NCBI RefSeq assembly: GCF_000306945.1
Contig: NC_018518.1
Span: 3,906,001-3,970,000, forward strand
Direction of reading: 5' to 3'
DNA from: Bordetella pertussis 18323
GTDB lineage: Bacteria; Pseudomonadota; Gammaproteobacteria; Burkholderiales; Burkholderiaceae_B
Length of the DNA: 64,000 nucleotides
How positions within the stretch are numbered: position 1 is the first letter of the stretch; the number at the start of each line of letters is the position of its first letter. A model generated the notes under the pieces. It searched no databases. It worked only from the letters and a program-made list of their open reading frames with translations, and was not told the DNA's origin. The translations under genes and the position numbers were made by a program. Positions 1-7,249 of the stretch are shown one piece after another.

Positions 1-363
1 GAATGGAGGGCGCTCGATAGCGGCCCGAAGCCAGCCAAGCAGTCCTACTACATCCATGGCGACGCCCCGCTACTCTTCGCAGGTCTGAGCGCGTGGCGCC
101 GCGGTGCCGAGCTGGACGAGGCCCACGGCTTTGCCATCGTCACGAACGACGCCCTGGGCGGCATGGTCGACGTGCACGACCGGCGCCCGGTGGCGCTGCC
201 GCCTGAGCTGGCCAGAGAATGGGTGGACCCGGCAACGCCAGTGGCCAGGGCAAAGGAGATCCTACGCGCCGGCCTGCCCGAAACGGCCTTTTCGTGGTAC
301 CCAGTCCGGCAGGAAGTCGGATCCAGTAAATACCAGCTGCCCGATGCTGTCGACCCGCTATGA
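1..363 (+). CDS. SOS response-associated peptidase (SRAP/YedK-HMCES family), 3' part
   Basis: The reading frame is open from the first base and ends with TGA at 361-363, giving the last 120 residues. The segment LFAGLSAWRRG, then FAIVTNDALGGMVDVHDRRPVALP, shown here as the pieces FAIVTNDA and VHDRRPVALP, matches the C-terminal half of SRAP proteins, where an aspartate/histidine-containing 'hDRMPv' loop follows the 'T..A' strand. SRAP proteins form a covalent DNA-protein crosslink with abasic sites in single-stranded DNA through their N-terminal Cys2, which lies outside this window. The 3' end reads SSKYQLPDAVDPL; the KYQ/NDP-like ending is typical. It sits beside a prophage late region and a LexA-type box, fitting an SOS-linked role. 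Catalytic N terminus cannot be checked. Confidence 0.75.
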   Translation, partial: EWRALDSGPKPAKQSYYIHGDAPLLFAGLSAWRRGAELDEAHGFAIVTNDALGGMVDVHDRRPVALPPELAREWVDPATPVARAKEILRAGLPETAFSWYPVRQEVGSSKYQLPDAVDPL

Positions 364-369
364 CGGCGG

Positions 370-570
370 CTACCGTGCCGCCTGTTGCTCATACAGCGCC
401 TGAGCAGCCGCGAGCGTAGCGCGAGATCCGACCAGGGTGCCGACATCTCCCCGGCTCTGCCAGAGTTCATGTCGGTATCCGCCATCGACCCAGACCCGAC
501 AGATCGTCCAGCCCGGCGGGCCGGACCAGTAGTAATCGTCCCTCTGCTGCCAAGCCGCCGCATCCACCAT
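370..570 (-). CDS. Small tryptophan-rich hypothetical protein (66 aa), possibly SOS controlled
   Basis: I chose the ATG at 570 (protein begins MVDAAAWQQRDDYYW) rather than the longer frame to 678, because the longer frame would run back through the LexA-type box at 632-647 and codes for low-likelihood sequence. The product has a WSGPPGWTICRVWVDGGY core, five tryptophans and a helical alanine-rich end. I recognise no family. It is convergent with the SRAP gene, with a 6-nt gap. The LexA-type box lies about 60 bp upstream of its start, so induction by DNA damage is a reasonable inference. Confidence 0.45.
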   Translation of the reverse strand: MVDAAAWQQRDDYYWSGPPGWTICRVWVDGGYRHELWQSRGDVGTLVGSRATLAAAQALYEQQAAR

Positions 571-631
571 GATCCGCCCCCTTCTCGGCCAGAAACGGGG
601 CCAAGTTGAACGGATTCTATGCTCGCATACA

Positions 632-647
632 CTGTATGTCCATACAG
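632..647. promoter_or_regulatory. LexA-type SOS box
   Basis: CTGT-ATGTCCAT-ACAG is an exact match to the CTGT-N8-ACAG consensus of the proteobacterial LexA operator, with a near-symmetric centre (ATGTCCAT). It lies between a leftward small gene (start 570) and rightward sequence beginning about 677, and could control either. The nearby SRAP gene is itself usually an SOS gene. Confidence 0.7.
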
Positions 648-907
648 TTTTTTTGGGCCACAATTGGCCTTCGAGCATGACCGAGTTTCAATTTGAGCTG
701 GTCGCGCGCCTACTCGGCACGCCCGGGCCTGCACGCGCGGCGGCGCGCCGGCGGCTACTACCAGGGCATCATCATTGAGCAGCTGGTGAAAGCCAGCCGC
801 TTTCAGGCTGGCGACCGCGTGCTGTTCGGCGAGGATCAGGTGCAGGCGCCGGCGACCGAAGCCGATCGCGCGCGCCGGCCGATACGAACGCCCCGCCGCT
901 ACCGGGG
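648..907. other. Stretch without a convincing gene
   Basis: A plus-strand frame from ATG 677 begins MTEFQFELVARLLG and runs out after 33 codons. A second plus frame (ending at 914) continues with RPGLHARRRAGGYYQGIIIEQLVKA. The two could be pieces of one frameshifted gene, but neither resembles a family I can name. I see no RNA gene here. Confidence 0.3.
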
Positions 908-913
908 GTGGTG

Positions 914-1195
914 ATGCCTTTCCGCGCCCCCCTCACCCACGACGAGCTGCGCGCCATCCGCGAGCGCCAGCCCTGGAACCCCGACGTGCTGACCCTCCTA
1001 TGGGAGGTCAAGCGCCTGCGCTCGATGATGCTGCGCGCCTATCAGCTCTCGGGCGAATTCCACCGGCCTGTCGGCGTCCTCGCCAACTGCTACGACGAAT
1101 ACATGGCTCAGCTGGTGGTCGAGCCCTGTGTGCTCGAGCGCGACGCAGACGTGGCCGAGATGCTGAACGCGCCGGCCCAGCCTCGCAAGGGCTAA
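914..1195 (+). CDS. Hypothetical protein (93 aa), prophage-adjacent
   Basis: ATG at 914 follows the purine-rich stretch GGGGGTGGTG; two in-frame GTG codons at 908 and 911 are alternatives. The protein is soluble and helical (MPFRAPLTHDELRAIRERQ, then VKRLRSMMLRAYQL), with a compact acidic C-terminal half. I do not recognise the family. It is convergent with the prophage lysis genes and its stop overlaps the Rz stop region by 4 nt, which suggests that it belongs to the same phage module or was left at the prophage end. Confidence 0.45.
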   Translation: MPFRAPLTHDELRAIRERQPWNPDVLTLLWEVKRLRSMMLRAYQLSGEFHRPVGVLANCYDEYMAQLVVEPCVLERDADVAEMLNAPAQPRKG

Positions 1196-1725
1196 GGGCG
1201 CACGTTGCCGCGCACCGCCTCGTAGGCGCGTTCGCAGGTCAATCCGGCGATGCGGGCACGGTCCGCAACTCCTGCAAGCGCTTCAGCTCGGCCGCTAACC
1301 CTGCTGAGCATGTAGGCAAGCAGATCGACGGCGCTGGCCCCTGTCGGGCTTCCATCGGCAGCATCGGGATCTCGGGCGACTGCGGCGCGAGCCAGCGCGT
1401 TTGCGTGGGTGCGCAGCCGGTCACGCTCAGCACGAGCGCCAACAGCATTAGCGGCCGCAGCGGCGGCCAATTCTTGAGCGTCATCACGAGCTTTCTCCAC
1501 AGCGGCAGTGCGCCGCCTGCCCTCCTCTCGAACCGCTTCGAGTGCGGCAACGGTGGCCTGCGCTTGGCGGTCGCGCTCCAGCGCGAAAGCCGCCGCCTGG
1601 CGGGCGATTGCGGCATCCTTGCGCCAGCCCTGCGCAGTCCAAGCTGCACCAGCAGCCAACGCAGCGCTGAGCAACGCCACGACCGCAGAGCGCCGCCAAG
1701 CGCCCACTACAGCCCTGAGAGACAT
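1192..1725 (-). CDS. Phage spanin inner-membrane subunit (Rz-like)
   Basis: The start at 1725 (MSLRAVVGAWRRSAVV) overlaps the end of the endolysin gene by 19 nt, as usual in lysis cassettes. The 177-aa product has one N-terminal membrane anchor (about residues 11-30) and then a long charged, alanine-rich helical periplasmic domain containing REEGRRRTAAVEKARDDAQ, typical of Rz/DUF2514 proteins. Rz pairs with the outer-membrane lipoprotein Rz1 to bridge the periplasm and fuse the membranes at lysis. An Rz1 frame lies entirely inside it. It is the last gene of the minus-strand holin-endolysin-Rz/Rz1 cassette. Confidence 0.75.
   Translation of the reverse strand: MSLRAVVGAWRRSAVVALLSAALAAGAAWTAQGWRKDAAIARQAAAFALERDRQAQATVAALEAVREEGRRRTAAVEKARDDAQELAAAAAANAVGARAERDRLRTHANALARAAVARDPDAADGSPTGASAVDLLAYMLSRVSGRAEALAGVADRARIAGLTCERAYEAVRGNVRP
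1239..1484 (-). CDS. Phage spanin outer-membrane lipoprotein (Rz1-like), nested in Rz
   Basis: In a frame different from Rz, ATG at 1484 opens an 81-aa protein beginning MTLKNWPPLRPLMLLALVLS, followed by the lipobox SVTGC with the acylated cysteine at residue 24. The mature part is proline-rich (APQSPEIPMLPMEA), a hallmark of Rz1. Full nesting of Rz1 inside Rz is the lambda arrangement. It would be the outer-membrane half of the spanin. It is longer than lambda Rz1 (60 aa), but within the range seen. It is easily missed by automatic gene finding. Confidence 0.7.
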   Translation of the reverse strand: MTLKNWPPLRPLMLLALVLSVTGCAPTQTRWLAPQSPEIPMLPMEARQGPAPSICLPTCSAGLAAELKRLQELRTVPASPD

Positions 1726-2258
1726 AGCGCTCGCTCCTCCAACCGGCGGTTGCGCAGGCCCTGAACGAAGCGCTTGCGCCCCCGTTGATCGGTGACATAG
1801 GACCAAACCGGCGCGCCGTCGGGCGCGTTGGCCAGGGCATTGCATCCCTCGGCCAGCCTGCCAGCATTGATCAGGCCCACGGCACGGCTGGCGCAGGTGG
1901 ACGGTACTCCGAAGTTATGCGCGTGGCTGCTGAGTGCGTCGAAGATCGGCTGGCTGATGGCGACGTTGATGCACCGAGCCAGCTGAAGCTGGCCCTTGCT
2001 CACCACCATGCGCTCGACCTCCGCGCAGCGCTCGGGCGACCAATAGTCGCCCACGACGACAGGGTACGGGCTGGTGTGCTTGGTGACCCCCTTGCACATC
2101 GTCGGCAGACCGCGCGCGAGTCTGTCGGCATACACGACTTGCTGCCCCTGCCCCTCCCAACGGCCCAAAAAATCCATCAATCTGACCGACGCCAGAACCA
2201 GCACCCCAGATGCAACAAGGGCGGCAACGCCGCCCTTTATTCTTCTTCCAGGTCGCAT
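1707..2258 (-). CDS. Phage endolysin, glycoside hydrolase family 24, probable SAR type
   Basis: The 183-aa protein has an N-terminal hydrophobic segment (GGVAALVASGVLVLASV, residues 9-25) that is rich in Ala/Gly/Ser and lacks a clear cleavage site, as in signal-anchor-release endolysins. It is followed by RWEGQGQQVVYADRLARGLPT, given here as RWEGQ, then YADRLARGLPT: the Glu, Asp and Thr in this spacing match the catalytic triad of the T4/R21 lysozyme family. FDALSSHAHNFG corresponds to the conserved 'ALxSFxFNxG' segment. It lies between the holin and Rz with short overlaps. It would cleave peptidoglycan after release from the membrane. Confidence 0.8.
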   Translation of the reverse strand: MRPGRRIKGGVAALVASGVLVLASVRLMDFLGRWEGQGQQVVYADRLARGLPTMCKGVTKHTSPYPVVVGDYWSPERCAEVERMVVSKGQLQLARCINVAISQPIFDALSSHAHNFGVPSTCASRAVGLINAGRLAEGCNALANAPDGAPVWSYVTDQRGRKRFVQGLRNRRLEERALCLSGL

Positions 2259-2479
2259 GATTCTTCATCCTCGTGCTGCTTCCTGGTGGCTGCAACCGTC
2301 CGTGCTATTCGCAGATGTTGCCACTTAAACCACAAGTTAACTAACAGGCCCACAACAGCAACTGCCGCACCCACGAGGGCGGCAAATTCATTGGCGGATA
2401 GTCCGAAAATCACGGCCCACCCGCTACCGACATACGTGACGTTCGCCGCCACTTTATCCACGATTGGCTGTGGCTCCAT
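2237..2479 (-). CDS. Phage holin-like small membrane protein
   Basis: I chose ATG 2479 (MEPQPIVDKVAANVTYVGSG), since the upstream gene stops at 2484. The 80-aa product has two hydrophobic stretches (about residues 16-30 and 33-50: FAALVGAAVAVVGLLVNLWF) and a charged C terminus ending in a Glu run (DEESCDLEEE). This is the layout of class II holins of the HP1 type. It is directly upstream of the endolysin gene and overlaps it by 22 nt. It would time lysis by depolarising or opening the inner membrane. Confidence 0.65.
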   Translation of the reverse strand: MEPQPIVDKVAANVTYVGSGWAVIFGLSANEFAALVGAAVAVVGLLVNLWFKWQHLRIARTVAATRKQHEDEESCDLEEE

Positions 2480-2483
2480 GGCT

Positions 2484-3296
2484 TCACTCCAAAACCGTCG
2501 CGCCATCATTGACAATCATCCGATGCGGCAGCGCATAACCATGCTTGTCCAGTGCGGCCCCTGCTCGCACCTTTATCAATCCGTTGCGCCCGAAGGCCAA
2601 CGGGTGTCCTATCCGTACCGTTCCCGACTCGACAGTCGTTGTACCGATATAAGTATTTGCCCCGCTCACCGTCAAAATCACATCTGAATCCAAAGCGTAA
2701 GTCAGAAACACATACTCTTGAATGCCAACCAGTGAGATTGCAGCACACCCGTACCCGATCTCGCTCTCAGCCGTAGCAATCTCCTGGCTACGCGCTTCAA
2801 TGATGTCAAAGTCCAGCCCCAGCTGTGAACCCTCAACATAGCGCGCATACATTACACCGGCCTTGATACCATCACGGTCGTCGTAGAAGCGCACCTTGAC
2901 CGCCTTCGTATACTGGCCCGCCACGATCTGCAGCTGTACCTCCTTCTGATCGTCGATTTTCCGAAAGTGAAAAACTTGCGCCCGGCGCCCGCTCCCTACC
3001 GAGGTGCCTCCCATCCAGGCATCGGACACACCCGTAAGTTCGGCTACCGAAGAAAACCGCGCCACCAGCTTCCCATCTGGCAAAGCAGGCAAGTAGCCCT
3101 TGACACGACGAGCCGGCCCTCCGGCCAAAGGGCCAGACAGGCTCTCATCCCCCCTGCCACCGCTGATCCGTGCCTGCGTGCCAAGCGAAAGCGGAGCTCG
3201 TGTGTCGAACGGCTTACCGTCAAGTAGCAACCGACTGGCATGCCCTCCACTCTGTAGAGTCGAATCGGCCCACAGACATACACCAACCCCTATCAT
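2484..3296 (-). CDS. Phage structural/host-contact protein of unknown function
   Basis: A 270-aa protein that I cannot assign to a characterised family. It opens with MIGVGVCLWADSTLQ, a possible weak signal or tail-fibre N terminus. Its C-terminal about 70 residues (VSGANTYIGTTTVESGTVRIG, here VSGANTYIGTTTV then GTVRIGHPLAFG) resemble the passenger-associated repeat of autotransporters (GANTYTGGTTV...GTL..G..). It overlaps the stop of the spike base gene and precedes the holin, a position commonly used for virion tip or receptor-binding accessories. The beta-solenoid-like end is inferred from that resemblance. Confidence 0.5.
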   Translation of the reverse strand: MIGVGVCLWADSTLQSGGHASRLLLDGKPFDTRAPLSLGTQARISGGRGDESLSGPLAGGPARRVKGYLPALPDGKLVARFSSVAELTGVSDAWMGGTSVGSGRRAQVFHFRKIDDQKEVQLQIVAGQYTKAVKVRFYDDRDGIKAGVMYARYVEGSQLGLDFDIIEARSQEIATAESEIGYGCAAISLVGIQEYVFLTYALDSDVILTVSGANTYIGTTTVESGTVRIGHPLAFGRNGLIKVRAGAALDKHGYALPHRMIVNDGATVLE

Positions 3297-3559
3297 CAGA
3301 CCTCCCCCGTGATATCCGTTGCCGTGGTGCCGGTCGAGAACACTCGCACGACACGCAAAGGATGTCGCCCAGCAGCCAGCGCGGCATAGGTGTGTTCCGT
3401 ACCGTCGGCGAAGCGCACTCGCATGGATCCCGCCGCTCCAAGGTACAAGGCTCGCGTCACTTCACGAAGGTCTTGCGTATCGCTCGGAGTGACGGCGAAG
3501 GCGCTATTGACAGGCCCACCTAAGCTCGGCTGATACAGGATAAAGCGATCTTTCATCAT
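3296..3559 (-). CDS. Phage spike base protein-like (RCAP_Rcc01079 family resemblance)
   Basis: The 87-aa product contains DLREVTRALYLGAAGSMRVR, read here as DLREVTRALYLG and then GTEHTYAAL, and ends VRVFSTGTTATDITGEV. The pattern 'TRALYVGGAGNL.V...DG....F..VPAG..LPIRV.RV.ATGTTA..I' is the signature of small phage/gene-transfer-agent spike base proteins. It would sit in the virion tip. Two Met codons open the frame; either MMKDRF or MKDRF is possible. It is tightly linked to the downstream gene (1-nt overlap). Confidence 0.6.
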   Translation of the reverse strand: MMKDRFILYQPSLGGPVNSAFAVTPSDTQDLREVTRALYLGAAGSMRVRFADGTEHTYAALAAGRHPLRVVRVFSTGTTATDITGEV

Positions 3560-3599
3560 GCTTCACTCTCAACACAAAAAAAGCCCCCTATGGGCCCGT

Positions 3600-3803
3600 T
3601 CATTCATTGGATTTCGGGTACCTATGCTTCACTGCCTTGCACTGATCGATCCAGCGAGCCACCTCATCGGGCAACGGCACGCCTGCCACCTGCAGCGCAG
3701 CCGCCAGCTTCATGGCAGCATCCAGCTGGTCACCAATAGGTGGGTATGCACGCGCACGGCGCTCAACGTGAGACGCCTTATAGCTGATCTTCTGCATGCT
3801 CAA
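3600..3803 (-). CDS. Small phage virion-associated protein
   Basis: The 67-aa product contains AYPPIGDQLDAAMKLA and ends CKAVKHRYPKSNE. The motif YPPIGDQLDALW...VKARYP is widespread in short phage proteins encoded between tail-tip and lysis genes; its role is not known to me. The start overlaps the end of the upstream gene (3778-4194) by 26 nt in another frame. Confidence 0.55.
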   Translation of the reverse strand: MSMQKISYKASHVERRARAYPPIGDQLDAAMKLAAALQVAGVPLPDEVARWIDQCKAVKHRYPKSNE

Positions 3804-4194
3804 TCGTCCCTACCCAGTCCTTGTATGGCCAGCGCTTTACTGTGATCTGGTGTGTCCCCTCCTCCCCAAACTCCAGCTCCACGCGGCTGTCCGTCACCTC
3901 GTAGTAGCCGTCCTGGCCGATCATCAGATCCGCCGGCGCCTCGGGCGTGGCCGGCACGCCTGATAGCACCAGGCCACGCCGAGTGATAGGGCTCGCTGGA
4001 CGCGGCACTACCTTTCCATCGACCACCATGTAGTGATCGGGGCTGTACAGATCGTCTACTTCCAGGACCTGCAGCCCCATCGAACGCGCATCAGCCTGCG
4101 TACGGTGGGCCTGACCTTTTGTGGCCTGGTGAATGCGTCCGATCTGGTCGTACATAACAAAATTCCCCATGCGGGGCTTAACAAATCCACTCAT
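3778..4194 (-). CDS. Phage hypothetical protein (138 aa)
   Basis: The protein begins MSGFVKPRMGNFVMYDQIGRIHQATKG, given here as MSGFVKPRMGNFVMYDQIGR. It has a middle segment DHYMVVDGKVVPRPASP and an acidic second half. It sits 4 nt downstream of the tail-tip gene fragment on the same strand. The 'Y(V/M)V.g.lv.RP..P' segment is common in phage proteins that accompany tail-tip genes, but I cannot name a function. Confidence 0.5.
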   Translation of the reverse strand: MSGFVKPRMGNFVMYDQIGRIHQATKGQAHRTQADARSMGLQVLEVDDLYSPDHYMVVDGKVVPRPASPITRRGLVLSGVPATPEAPADLMIGQDGYYEVTDSRVELEFGEEGTHQITVKRWPYKDWVGTIEHAEDQL

Positions 4195-4198
4195 CTCA

Positions 4199-4979
4199 TC
4201 ACCGCTGGATCGCCAGTACTGCTACGCGGCCGCTTATGTAGTACGTACCATCGACAGGATGTCTGGCTTTGATCGAACAAGAGATCGTTTTCCCCTCCGG
4301 CAAGGTATCGCTGATCCAGGTAATCATGGCAACCCCATCGGGAGGATTCGACAAAGCATTCGGGATGATCTCTCCGTCGATGGAAACAATGGTGTTACGC
4401 CCAAATGGAAACCGTCCTCCCGATTGCGCGTACTGCATAAAGACTACTACCGAACCGCCATAAGGCAGGTACAAGCTACCGATCGCGACAGTCGCCAACT
4501 CCGATCCCCCTCGCCACAAAGACTTGGAGATGATGCTGTGAGAGCCTGTCACAACAGCACCAGATGCGAGGCGCAGCGTATCGACCTGCGCAACACCTAT
4601 ATGGGCAGTCTTGACGTAGGCCGTGGTGAAGCTGGCCAGCTTCGCTATCAGAGAATTGGCGTTGATCCGATCGGCGCTCATGACACCAGCCACGATCTTG
4701 CCCACGTCCAGGCTCTCGACCTGCGCGCTCTTAATCCACGCCTTCCCGATGAACGCTTGGTTCAAGAAGGTCTGCCCGTTCTGGATCACGAAGGGGCTCG
4801 ATACCTTCCCGTTGGCTAGGTTCAGAAAGGCGAAGCGATCAGCCAGGAAGTACACCGACGTTTGAACCTGCCCACCTTCGCCGGCATAAGCACCGAGCGC
4901 CATGCCAGCCGCGTATACCTTGCCGTCTTGGGCGACCTGCGCCTGGACAGACCAGGTGGCCCGCAGACGTCCATCTAGG
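4199..4979 (-). pseudogene. Phage tail-tip/host-specificity protein J, C-terminal fragment cut by IS481
   Basis: The phage-derived frame ends at 4199 and enters IS481 at 4979/4980, so its 5' part is missing; the open frame that continues to 5059 inside the IS is artefactual. What remains (about 260 aa) contains VYAAGMALGAYAGEG, VYFLADRFAFLN and GKIVAGVMSADRINANSLI, the DUF1983-like module near the end of lambda J-type tail-tip proteins, followed by a phage-specific C-terminal domain. J contacts the receptor at the tail tip; full-length proteins are about 1,000 aa or more. The rest of the tail genes are not next to it, so the prophage is broken here. Confidence 0.8.
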
Positions 4980-6022
4980 TGTGAAGATTCAATAGGTTGT
5001 ATGCATGGTTCATCCGAACCGGATTTGAGAAACTGGAAATCGCCACCCCCCCAGTTCACTCAAGGAGCCCGGCCGGATGAACACCCATAAGCATGCCCGA
5101 TTGACCTTCCTACGTCGACTCGAAATGGTCCAGCAATTGATCGCCCATCAAGTTTGTGTGCCTGAAGCGGCCCGCGCCCATGGGGTCACCGCGCCGACTG
5201 TGCGCAAATGGCTGGGCCGCTTCCTGGCTCAGGGCCAGGCGGGCTTGGCCGATGCGTCCTCGCGCCCGACGGTCTCGCCCCGAGCGATTGCGCCGGCCAA
5301 GGCGCTGGCTATCGTGGAGCTGCGCCGCAAGCGGCTGACCCAAGCGCGCATCGCCCAGGCGCTGGGCGTGTCAGCCAGCACCGTCAGCCGCGTCCTGGCC
5401 CGCGCCGGTCTGTCGCACCTGGCCGACCTGGAGCCGGCCGAGCCGGTGGTGCGCTACGAGCATCAGGCCCCCGGCGATCTGCTGCACATCGACATCAAGA
5501 AGCTGGGACGTATCCAGCGCCCTGGCCACCGGGTCACGGGCAACCGACGCGATACCGTTGAGGGGGCCGGCTGGGACTTCGTCTTCGTGGCCATCGATGA
5601 CCACGCCCGCGTGGCCTTCACCGACATCCACCCCGACGAGCGCTTCCCCAGCGCCGTCCAGTTCCTCAAGGACGCAGTGGCCTACTACCAGCGCCTGGGC
5701 GTGACCATCCAGCGCTTGCTCACCGACAATGGCTCGGCCTTTCGCAGCCGCGCCTTCGCCGCGCTGTGCCATGAGCTGGGCATCAAGCACCGCTTTACCC
5801 GACCTTACCGCCCACAGACCAATGGCAAGGCCGAACGCTTCATCCAGTCGGCCTTGCGTGAGTGGGCTTACGCTCACACCTACCAGAACTCCCAACACCG
5901 AGCCGATGCCATGAAATCCTGGCTACACCACTACAACTGGCATCGACCCCACCAAGGCATCGGGCGCGCTGTACCCATCTCCAGACTCAACCTGGACGAA
6001 TACAACCTATTGACAGTTCACA
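4980..6022 (+). mobile_element. IS481 copy 1 (1,043 bp)
   Basis: The element begins TGTGAAGATTCAATAGG and ends CCTATTGACAGTTCACA; the outer bases of these ends form the imperfect terminal inverted repeat. It is the same length as copy 2 at 48867-49909 and almost identical to it. IS481 prefers NCTAGN targets and duplicates 6 bp. Here the left flank is TCTAGG (4974-4979) and the right flank GCTAGC (6023-6028): both are good targets, but they are not copies of each other. The left side is prophage and the right side a decapitated dehydrogenase gene, so this copy is the product of recombination between two IS481 insertions. Confidence 0.95.
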
Positions 6023-6027
6023 GCTAG
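5077..6027 (+). CDS. IS481 transposase (copy 1)
   Basis: A 316-aa DDE transposase. The N-terminal third carries two helix-turn-helix units (VCVPEAARAHGVTAPTVRKW and ARIAQALGVSASTVSRVL). The integrase core shows DLLHIDIKKLG (first Asp), LLTDNGSAF (second Asp) and RPYRPQTNGKAERFIQ (catalytic Glu). The start ATG lies after the ribosome-binding sequence AAGGAG. The stop codon TAG (6025-6027) lies outside the element, in the flanking CTAG target. Copy 1 has His at position 35 where copy 2 has Tyr. Confidence 0.95.
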   Translation: MNTHKHARLTFLRRLEMVQQLIAHQVCVPEAARAHGVTAPTVRKWLGRFLAQGQAGLADASSRPTVSPRAIAPAKALAIVELRRKRLTQARIAQALGVSASTVSRVLARAGLSHLADLEPAEPVVRYEHQAPGDLLHIDIKKLGRIQRPGHRVTGNRRDTVEGAGWDFVFVAIDDHARVAFTDIHPDERFPSAVQFLKDAVAYYQRLGVTIQRLLTDNGSAFRSRAFAALCHELGIKHRFTRPYRPQTNGKAERFIQSALREWAYAHTYQNSQHRADAMKSWLHHYNWHRPHQGIGRAVPISRLNLDEYNLLTVHS

Positions 6028-7140
6028 CGCCTGGGCGGTCTGGAACATGACGCTGCGCGCCTGCTCGGCGCGCATGGCCATCTTGGCCAGTTGCCGGCGC
6101 ATCAGCGGCATGTCGATCAGGCGCTTGCCGAAGGCGCACCGCTGCTGGGCGAAGAACACCGCCTCGGTCAGCGCGCGGCGCATCAGGCCGGCGGCGCGCA
6201 TGCCGTTGGACAGGCGCGAGTTGTTGATCATGTCGGCCATGTGCTTGAATCCCTGGCCGCGCTGGCCGACCAGCCATGCCAGCGCGCCTTCCAGGCGGAT
6301 TTCGCCGCTGGCCATCGAGCGCGTGCCCAGCTTGTCCTTCAGGCGCAGGATGCGGTAGTGGTTGGGGCTGCCGTCGGGCAGGCGGCGCGGCAGCAGGAAC
6401 AGCGACACGCCGCGCAGGCCTGCGTCCGGCTCGCTGCGCGCCAGCACCATGGCAAAGCCGGCATCCGGGTTGGAGCAGAACCACTTGTCGCCATGCAGCG
6501 CCCAGCGCCCGTCGGCCTGCGCCTGGGCGGTCACCGTGGTGGCGCTGACGTCCGAGCCGGCGCCTTGTTCGGTCATGAACATGGCGCCTTGCTGCAGCTG
6601 GTCGAAATCCTGCGTGATGACTTGCGGCAAGACCTGTTCCACCAGCGCGGGGTCGCCGAACTTGCGCAGCGTGCGCGCCAGCGAGTCCGTCATGCTGACC
6701 GGGCAGCACAGGCCGAATTCGGCCTGCACGAACAGATGGCTGAGCGCGTACTTGGCCGCGGCGGGCATGGGGTCCGGCCAGCCGAGCACGCCGCCGCGAT
6801 GCGACAGGGCCGCCAGGCCGAACTCGCTGTAGGCCAGGCGCTCCAGCTCCACATAGGCGGGATGCTTGTCGATGCGCGATTCGTCCGTGCCGGTGCGGTG
6901 CCGCACCGACAGCGTGGGCGGGTGGCGGTCGGCCGTCATGGCCAGTTCGTCCATGCGGCCGCCGGCCAGCGCGCCCAGGCGATCCAGGTGCGGCAACAGG
7001 TGGTCGCAGAGATCGGCGGGCAGGTAGCAGCGCGCCAGGCCGGCCGCATACGGATCGGCGCGGAACAGGTTCAGGCCGCGCGCGTCGGGCACCGGGCTGG
7101 CCGCCGTGGCGGACGTGTCGGTGGAGGAAAGCGTATCCAT
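6023..7140 (-). pseudogene. Acyl-CoA dehydrogenase (AidB/ACAD-like), 3' end lost at IS481
   Basis: The gene starts at ATG 7140 and runs into IS481 at 6022, leaving about 370 codons. FMTEQGAGSDVSATTVTAQ, WALHGDKWFCSNPDA and FKHMADMINNSRLSNGMRAAGLMRRAL are flavin- and substrate-binding segments of acyl-CoA dehydrogenases; the MTEQGAGSDV motif and long N-terminal domain fit the AidB-like branch, whose members are about 540 aa. The missing C-terminal quarter normally completes the FAD-binding helical bundle, so the product should be inactive. It is divergent from a LysR gene that probably regulated it. Confidence 0.85.
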
Positions 7141-7183
7141 GGTGTCTCCCTTGCCGGATTCTTTGCCGCCATGGTCGCCCGTT

Positions 7184-7205
7184 CGATATATCTATACAAA
7201 TATCG
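7184..7205. promoter_or_regulatory. Inverted repeat in the dehydrogenase/lysR divergent promoter
   Basis: CGATAT (7184-7189), 10 nt, then ATATCG (7200-7205) form a perfect dyad in the AT-rich gap between two divergent genes. Placement and shape fit a LysR-type operator. Binding is inferred. Confidence 0.4.
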
Positions 7206-7249
7206 TTTTGGTGTAGAACAATACAATTAAAGTATGAATAGGAGGAGGC

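Noticed and set aside
4980..5059. Extension of the tail-tip frame into IS481, giving a start at 5059
   Set aside because: The first 27 codons are IS481 sequence read backwards; the real gene start has been lost.
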